A DNA stretch of 64,000 nucleotides from Sipunculus nudus. Its lineage: Eukaryota > Annelida > Sipuncula > Golfingiida > Sipunculidae. Shown piece after piece: positions 54,801 to 63,800 of the stretch. The notes below the pieces were generated by a model. The model did no database searches and had not been told where the DNA came from. It saw only the letters and a list, made by a program, of their open reading frames with translations. The stretch covers positions 7,318,979 to 7,382,978 of the forward strand of contig CM049321.1 of NCBI GenBank assembly GCA_026874595.1, written 5' to 3'. The stretch's first letter is position 1, and every line of letters starts with the position of its first letter. A program made the position numbers and the translations under genes.

Positions 54801-57800
54801 TGTTAAGGCATTATAAACATTATGTGCCCTCTTTATAGTAAATATTTACATATTTAAATGAATGTGGTGACATTCTCACTAATATTTTAATGAGTAGGAA
54901 ATTGTTGACATAATTTTAGCCCTTTGGGATGGAGAAAAAATTGACAATGTAAATATTTATGAATACTGTGTATATCCTTGTTTTGTAATGTGTAAAGTCT
55001 TAACATTTTGAAAAGAGCTGTAATAAAAAAGTTTTGGTGATTTACATACAGTGGTCAATCACTGCCTCGTCACTGGACGGCCACAAAGAGCGGACCATAC
55101 TGGCCAAGACCCTCGTGAGGAGTCCGACAACTCTGGCCTATGACTGGGTGTCAGGAAACCTGTATCTCGGTGACAACGTAACACGGACCATCGAAGTTGT
55201 GAGAATTGCAAATCTCTCACATCACCACATCCTCAGCAGCTACCGAGGCCAGTTTGACAACGAGACTGCAATGCCGAGAGCCATGGTGCTGGATCCCTAC
55301 CAAGGGTAGGTGGCAACAAGTATTATCCATTGTAATGTTGAAACACACTCATTTTATTATACACCCGTCTGCCCATGGTCTGTCCGTCCGTCCATCAATC
55401 CCTTAACTTTTAGTATTGCTGTGAATACTTGCTGGGTCTTTGATGGATTCTCATGAAACTTTCCACAACTATTAACAAATAGATCATCTTGTCAAAGTTC
55501 AATTTTTGACAAAATCCACGCATATTTAATAAAGTCAGAGGTCTCTTAGTCTATACTTAGTGGTGTTGCCATGTTAACTTACCAGGAATATGATGGATTT
55601 TGATAAAACTCAATAAGTTTAATTTCCATCAAAATCCAAGCATATTTAATGAGGTTAGAGGTCACCAGACTTTAGTGGCCCTGTGATGACTTACCAATAA
55701 TCTGGTGAATTTTCATGAAACTCATTATGAATATTAGCCAATACAGTTTCTCTCCTGCATTACAAAGTCCAAACAAATTCACCATTATTTAATGAGGCAG
55801 ATGATATGCGATGGGCATATCTGCGATGCTCTTGTTATACAATTTGTTTAATTGATGTTTCTTTTGCCTTGATTTCCTTGGTTTGACTGTGAGAGGTCAG
55901 AATGAATACTGGACCTGTCATTTTTTGAGGATATAGCACAGGCAGAGTTTAATTGTATCTGCCAAAACAGAGTTTTATGGAAACCATGTTTTTAGCCGAG
56001 TTCCGCTGCAGCCACCACCAACTTGAATGCTCTGCATCATTTGTGTCCATAGGACCCCTCTGAGTCCTCTGGACCCATCTTTCTGAAACCAGGCATAATT
56101 ATTTGGTCACATGTGAACTGGTGGCTAACAAAGAATGATGGTGCTATATGTAATCCTTTTCGCGCAGTGTCCATCCGTGTGTCTTTTTACTGTAGCACTG
56201 AGAAGCAACAGTGGTATTACTGTGAATATCAGTATTTATATTTCAAAGTATAACATTTGTTTGATACTGTACATCTCACTTGGTTTATGTAGGAAGCTGT
56301 ACTGGTTGGACACTGGATACAAGAAGGTGCCGTTTAAACTTGGCGTGATGAACATGGATGGAACGTCGTCCAAGATCCTCCTGAAGAAAGATAAACTTGG
56401 AGACGCTCAGTACCTGGCCCTGGACCTGGCAAAGCAAGCCTTGTACTGGAGCGACATCACTTATAATAAGGTCAGTTCTGTTTGTTCTTATAATTTAGAA
56501 TTAAACTTCATTTATTGTGGCGATCAATAATCTGAGAAGGTGACAGACTTAATGTGAAAGATTCGGCAACATCTCAGCATATTGGCTAATCTCAGAGCAT
56601 GGGTAGCTGGCAGACCAGCTTATTTATAACTGTTTGGTGCCTGTTATGACTGCTTAAGTTCCATAATCCCTCGAGAATGGGGAAAAACTGCAAGAATGAA
56701 CGGGCCTGAAAATCAAGCAGACAAAGAGTAAAGTTCGATGAAACTCGCCTTACACTGTAAAAGTGTAACCCCACTACCTAACAGTGAGGTAGTGGAGTCT
56801 GTGATGTCCTAGTTGAGTCCTTAAGGTTAGAGTCCAAGGCCAATTTGGAGTCCAAGTCACTTGCAAGCAGAGTACAAGTCTGAGTCAAACACTTTTCTCC
56901 TTTTAAAAAGAAACTTTGAATGGATATTTTAGATTTTCGTGTGCATTTTGAAAATAGATTGTATGGTCTTTTTACTTGAGTTTTAATTACCTTTAGCTCT
57001 CGATGCCAAACTATAGTTTAATAAATATAGTGTAATTCTGAATACCTGCATGATATTCTGTTGGTAGTTAGTGCATGTATATAAGTCATTATAGCATGTG
57101 GCGATGCTTTTTTTCTACTGGACTCGAGATGGACTTGGTCTGATCTCTTAAGTCCTAACCTCCCAGTCGGTCTGAGTACATTGCAAGTCTGAGTCTCTAG
57201 AAAAGTTGACTTGAGTGGACTTGAGTCCAACATCACTGTACTTAGGCAAAAAAAAATAAAAGGTGTGGTTCTCAGGCACCGCCCGCGTCAATTTTTACCC
57301 CCCGCATCAACAATTTTTATTTTGATTTTTATCTTTTAAGAAGATGAATATTACAATTTATGTAGTGCTTTTTCCTGTTTTGCAAAAAAAATTGTTATTT
57401 TCATACTTTTCCCTGATTATATGACATTTTTATGGAGACACTCAAAAAAAGGTCAAAAATAAAATGCCGCCCGCCCGCACTGATTTCTGAAAAAAAGTGC
57501 CTGAGAACCATACCTTATTTTTTTTTGGCCTTACCTCTTTTTTTTTTTTTTTTGCTTTTCAGATCAGCAAGTTAGATCTCAAGACAAACCAGGTAACCAC
57601 TGTCTACCAAGAGGGCAAAGCTGACAAGCCGCAAGGACTCAGTATCTATGGCAACAAGCTGTACTTTGCGGACAAAACTCTTGAGGTCATTATGGAGGTC
57701 AACACAGATGACGCATCAGTGAGCACATTTAAGAAGAATATCGGTGGCATCGAGGCTTTCAAGGTCTACTACAACAGGACTGTAGCAGGTATGGTGTTTT

Positions 57801-60800
57801 CTATGTAACAGGGCTTGCACAGTCTTAAAATTGTAAATGTCATGAAAGTCAAGTTTGCATTGAAAGTTAAGTGCGTAATTAAGATGTTACAAGAGTTTAT
57901 AGATGATGTGATGACAAATGTGAAAATATTAATATTTGATTTCCTGGAAGCCGTCAGTACTTTCAATGCGTAATCGTTAATAAATTACATGATTGGATAT
58001 ACATTGATCTGCAGAAGATCTCACTTTCATTGTAAAATCAAGTTAAAAATGCAATGGTATCGATAAACCAGCTAGGTTTACACTAGGTATAATTGTGGGT
58101 GGTACAGTTAATTATTTGAGGTATTGTACCAGTATGGAGAAACTTTTGGAACAGACAAAAAAGGCTGAGTTTTAAAGAATCCAGACCCAGATCAACATTT
58201 TAATTTTGTCAGTCTCAGGGGAAGTGACCCATCGAATTATAATATATCTCATATAAAACAAACCACTTGGACACTTCACTGTAAAATGTAGTCAACAATA
58301 GAGTTTATGGGTGAATTATGGACATGACTTAAAATGAAAAAGACAAATAGTTCCAATGAGCCTGATATACTTTTTGGTTTGAAAGATAAAAACTGCAGTA
58401 AATATATATCAAGTAGAATTGTTATATTAAATGACCTTTCAGGGTCTAAGGACCATTTAAGTATTTATATGGCACAACACATGCAGTTGAGGTTCCCATG
58501 TATTCCTGTTAGTGATACCTGAAGGCAATTAATCACACTTGATTAGTTCTCCATGTGCATAAATTGTTGTTGGGGTTTAACATGTGATAATGCAGTCTTT
58601 TCACTTGTGCCATACTAAGTTATATTAGATTGACTGATTATTACAGTTATAATGGCAATATCAGTTTACTATGTGAGAGAATGTAATTATAGAAATATAA
58701 ATGGTATAAAGTGGTACTATTTGAGTCATGTTGGCCCCCTAAAAAATGCATTAATGTTGATCATATATGGAAAACTTTCAGATAAACAAAATGTGTTCTA
58801 CCAAAATATGTTAAAACTGTTTTGATAGACTTGTCTATAATTGTGTGTAAATCTTTATTTTTTTATTTAAAATTCATTTTCAGGAAAGACAAATGCATGT
58901 GCTGTGAAAAATGGTGGTTGCTCCCAACTCTGCCTGCCAAAACCAAATGGCAAAACTTGTGCATGTACCAAAGGATATGTGTATGATAATGGCAAATGTA
59001 AAGGTATGTAAAATGACATCTGTTGTTACTGTAGTTGTATTTGTTGATATTAGACCTTCATTTATGTTCTGGAATTGGGCTCCTTTTTGTTTGCCATTTA
59101 ATGTTGTAGATTTATGGAAGCTTTCATTTCCTGGAAAGTTATCAAGTGTCTGGAAAATGTGTAAACAGTGCTTCCACTCTATACTTTTTTTAAAAGTTAC
59201 ATTTTTTCAGGCATGACTTCATTTTGTATTTTTTTTCACAACTTCTCATGGGTTAATACTTTTATATATGTTTTAAAATCATCATCTTCAGGTGGTGATT
59301 ATTAGCTGTTTACCTGAATGAATTGAGTGCAGTAGACATGCTCTGTCAGTATTTCATGTGGGGCATTTTGTTAACAATGATTTTTTTCTGCAATCTTGCC
59401 AATGTTTCACAAAATCACTTGATATATGGAATACTGGTATATGTATATATACACCTTCTTACCTGAATCTTGTTTAAAAATAGTGCATGCTGTTTGTACA
59501 GAAATGGTGCCATTTTTGCATTGATTTTTACTTTTTCACACTTTTTTCACCTATTTTTATACTTTTTTTCTTGTAAGAATTTAATAAATTCTGCCCATCA
59601 TGTTGTGTATAAAAAATTAGCCAGATTTCCACCTATATATCCTTTCTTTTGGGATGTAGTCCAGTGTTCAGTCAAATCTTTGGATGTTAATCTTTGCTTA
59701 TAGTTCTCATTTATAATTTTATTATTTTCATTTATATTTTCTCCTGATTCATCTGTATATATATATATATATATACTTAATTTATAGAACACTTTTAACA
59801 GAACAGTTATCAAAAGTGCTTTACAGACTAAGCAAAATTGAATTAATTCATTATTAAAAGCACAATTTCTTAAATAATAAAATATATATTACAAATTCCC
59901 TGCTTACCTCTGATTTCTAAGAACTACTAAAAGCTGATATAAAAAGGCAAGTTTTAAGATTTGTTTTAAAAGAAGATAATGATGGTGAAACTGTGACTGA
60001 ATGTGGAGGTTCATTCCACAGTCATGGTGCTGCAGTTTAGAAGGCTCTCAAACAACACATCTTTAAGCTCTTGCCACTAAAAGCCCTGGGATGGATGACC
60101 TAAAATGCCTGACTGGAACATAAAAAAAAGTTTCTTATATAGATAGGCCATAGACCATTTATGGCTTTGTATATCAAAAATATAATTTTTAAATCAATGC
60201 GCTATCGCACAGGGCAACAATGAAGTTCTTTACGTATCGATGTAATGTGGTTGCGCTTCTCTTGGCCAGTTACGAACCTAGCTATAGCTGCTACATTCCA
60301 CTCTCTCTGCATCCAGGCTAGTAACCTCCTGGGAAGAACACATTGCGAAGAGTTTGAACTGTCAATTATATTAATCTACATCATTTGTTTCTTCTTTTTA
60401 TTATTATTATTATTGTTATTAATTATTAATTAATTTATTTTTTCAGTAATTGATTCATTCCTTGTGGTTGGTCAGACCAGTGGTCTCCTGGGTTACCCAC
60501 TAGATGGCACTGTGGAAGTAGGACTTTCTCTTCAGAATACTTCGTGTAAGTTTCTCCAAATAGTTGAGTATGGCTGGATTAATAGAAAAGTAGATAACAG
60601 TTCTCATACACAGCCGTCAACAGACATCATCGGACTGTAGTGACTCAATACAGCTGGCCTCTAGGTGGTGCCATGTAGTAGTGAGTAATGAGAGGTAGAG
60701 ATGCATAGACATGAAAAGTGTTGAGTCTCTACAGTTTGATGAAGTCCGTTGACGTTAACGGACAAAACTGGCACAAAAAGTAAGTTGATAGTGGCTGTGT

Positions 60801-63800
60801 ATGAGAAATGTTACTTCATATTAGTACCAGGCAGGTAAATTATGTTGAAGAAAGTTGGTACCAGCATCCAACTCAGACGACAAAATCATGTGAAAACCTG
60901 CAACAACAAGCAGACAGATATTAAGAAATTGCTCTGAATCAGATAGTCACAAATGATTGGCATGTCAAACATACTTGCTGTTAATTTTTTCAGTTATAGT
61001 GTATAGTGGACTACAACATCGTATTTCCATATGTTCATACAGTAGATACAAGAGTTCATCTTAACCAGGTGGTTAAGGTATTGGGCTCTGGAGTAACTCG
61101 AATGTTCTCAGTTTGCCCCAATCAAAGCCTCCAAGGCAAAAATAAAAGACAAATATTGTGATCTTAGCAATTAGCTGTATTGCCTTAAGGGCTACTGTGG
61201 TTGCCTTTCTGTATATGAGGATTTTAATTTTGTGATATTATCTTTGATGAATGGGAAATAATGATGAATATGAAACACTGGGGAATAGGATGCCACATCA
61301 GCCTTAATGAATAAAGAGGGATGATGCATCTGCACAAATGGAATAGTTATAAAACCTCTGGACACATGGTTCATTTATCAGCAACCTAGCTTATCTGCCA
61401 GTTATCTGAACCAGCCCATATAAACATATAATAACTGTTGTCAAAATGTGGTAATCACCTTGGATATCATTTTAGATAAACCTTTCTATTTTATAATAGC
61501 AGCAATTTAGTCCAGATTGTCAAATTTTATTATTCTTTTTATGGCTGCAGCGATAAAAAGGTGATCTATGGTATATGATATTTTTCAGCCTGATATAAGA
61601 CAGATAAGTCAAATCTAATATATATGATATTTTACTGATTTCAGCCTAATATAAGACAGATGAGTCAAGTCTAATTTATACTGTATTTTACATATTTCAG
61701 GCTTATATGAGACAGATGAGTCAAATCTAATATATATGGTATTTTACATATTTCAGCTTATATAAGACAGATGAGTCAAATCTAATATATATGGTATTTT
61801 ACATATTTCAGCCTTATATAAGACAGATGAGTCAAATCTAATATATATGGTATTTTACATATTTCAGCCTGATATGAGACAGATGAGTCATATCTAATAT
61901 ATATCATATTTTACAGATTTCAACCTGTTCCAGCTGGCAGTTGACACCCACCATGGCCACATTTACTGGGGCGATATTGGAAATCAGTACAAGGGCATCA
62001 TGAGATCAGACGCCCAGGGCAACAACGTCACAAAGTTTATCACCACAGGAATTGGCAGCATCGCAATCAGAGGAATAACTTATGATTGGATTGCAGGTAC
62101 CGTCACCTACATAGCCTTTGGATTTGTTCTCTCTACATTTGTTTTGAATTTATTTGAGAGTGGGTGACCTGCTTGGTTGGTGACTTAGAGGCAGGGACAT
62201 TGCCCGTCTACATCCATGGATAGGTAAAGTTATATTACATAGGTGTGGGGATGCCGCACTTTCCCACTTAGTTGTTCCCTGGACTCCTCTGCTGAAGGAT
62301 CATTTTATATTTATGATTCTGAATACCAGTATTTTATTATACGCTGGTCTACGATGGGAGGTATGATTATGGTATACTCATGGTCCATCTGTCCATTAAC
62401 TTAAAGTGTCACCGCGATAACTTACTCAGTAGGTTAACTCTTGCCAACGAAGTGAAATCCCCCAAACCCCCAAACCAACTCAACCCCGTCAAACACACAC
62501 AGACCTTCCATTTTCATGAGGAACTGCTTCGCTTATTTAAGTACACAGTTCATTGCTGGATCAGGGGCTTTGTTTTGTAATCGTGACAATAATATGCAGA
62601 AGGAACTTTTTATATACAGTCAAACCTCGAAATTACGACCACAACGGGACCTCAGTAAAGTGGTCATATTTTAGAGGTGTTCATCCACAAGAGGGCTCAT
62701 TAAAAGAGCCTCAAAATTGTGGGACCAGAAAAACTGGTAGTTGTTTTAAGGTGGTCCCTAAAACAAGGTGGTCATTAGGCTGCATGGGTTTAACTGTAGT
62801 AACATTATGAAGATTTTTTAGCCAATTTATAAATATTGTGATATTAAACTTTAGGTCTAATTCTCCATTGATTCATATTTTTCTAGATTACACATACTTA
62901 ACAGACAACTAGTGCTACTTTGGGTCGAGAATTGACACTGAGCTTTTAGTCCTGTTACTTGACAAGAAAGATCATATATTGTTATATCTCAAATGATGAA
63001 AATAAAAAGAATCTCTCTTGACAAACCCTGCAGCACTATAATAGCACCTGAATGTTGCAGATGACCCTCTCACAATATACACATGCTCATGCATTGAAAT
63101 TAGGTGTTTTTGTCCTCCGCTTCCTTTGGAGGAACAGGGGACATTGATTTTGTTTGCCTGTCTGTCCCTTTGTCTGTCTGTCTGTTTTCCATCCGTCTGG
63201 TTTTCGTTTCCGTGCGATAACTTTCCTAAATTTTGTTTAATTTCATTCAGGTTTGGGTCATCGATTGCTCTCATGCTTACCTTGGTTAGGATTGGTTTTG
63301 GAATGTTTGTCTTACAAGCTAATAATACAATATGAGATTTCATTCATATGTGATGTATCAGCACATTTAGTTTCACTAATCACCAACAGGTGTTGCTAGC
63401 GCTAGACATAAAATACTTGAATTTTTTGCAGTAACTGCCAGGTCCAACCACCTTTTGAGCGTGGTTAAATTTATTTGTACTTACCACAGACTTTAAAATC
63501 ATCCCTGACTTGAAGGAAGTAGCAGGGGAAATAAATTCCTTGAATTAAATTCCTTTGTTTCACATTTTTCCAGAGACCAAATTATCTATAGACTGATGAT
63601 TGTTTCTCATCTTCATTAAAAAAAATATTCTTGATTGACATTATGATTCCCATTTTTGTGGAAAGTATATTATATTTAAACTTATAATTTACATTTTTCC
63701 AGAGAATCTTTACTTCACCAATGCATACCACAGTGACACCTACCTGGAAGTATGTAAACTAGATGGAACCTACCGTCATATTATCCGACACGCAAAAATG

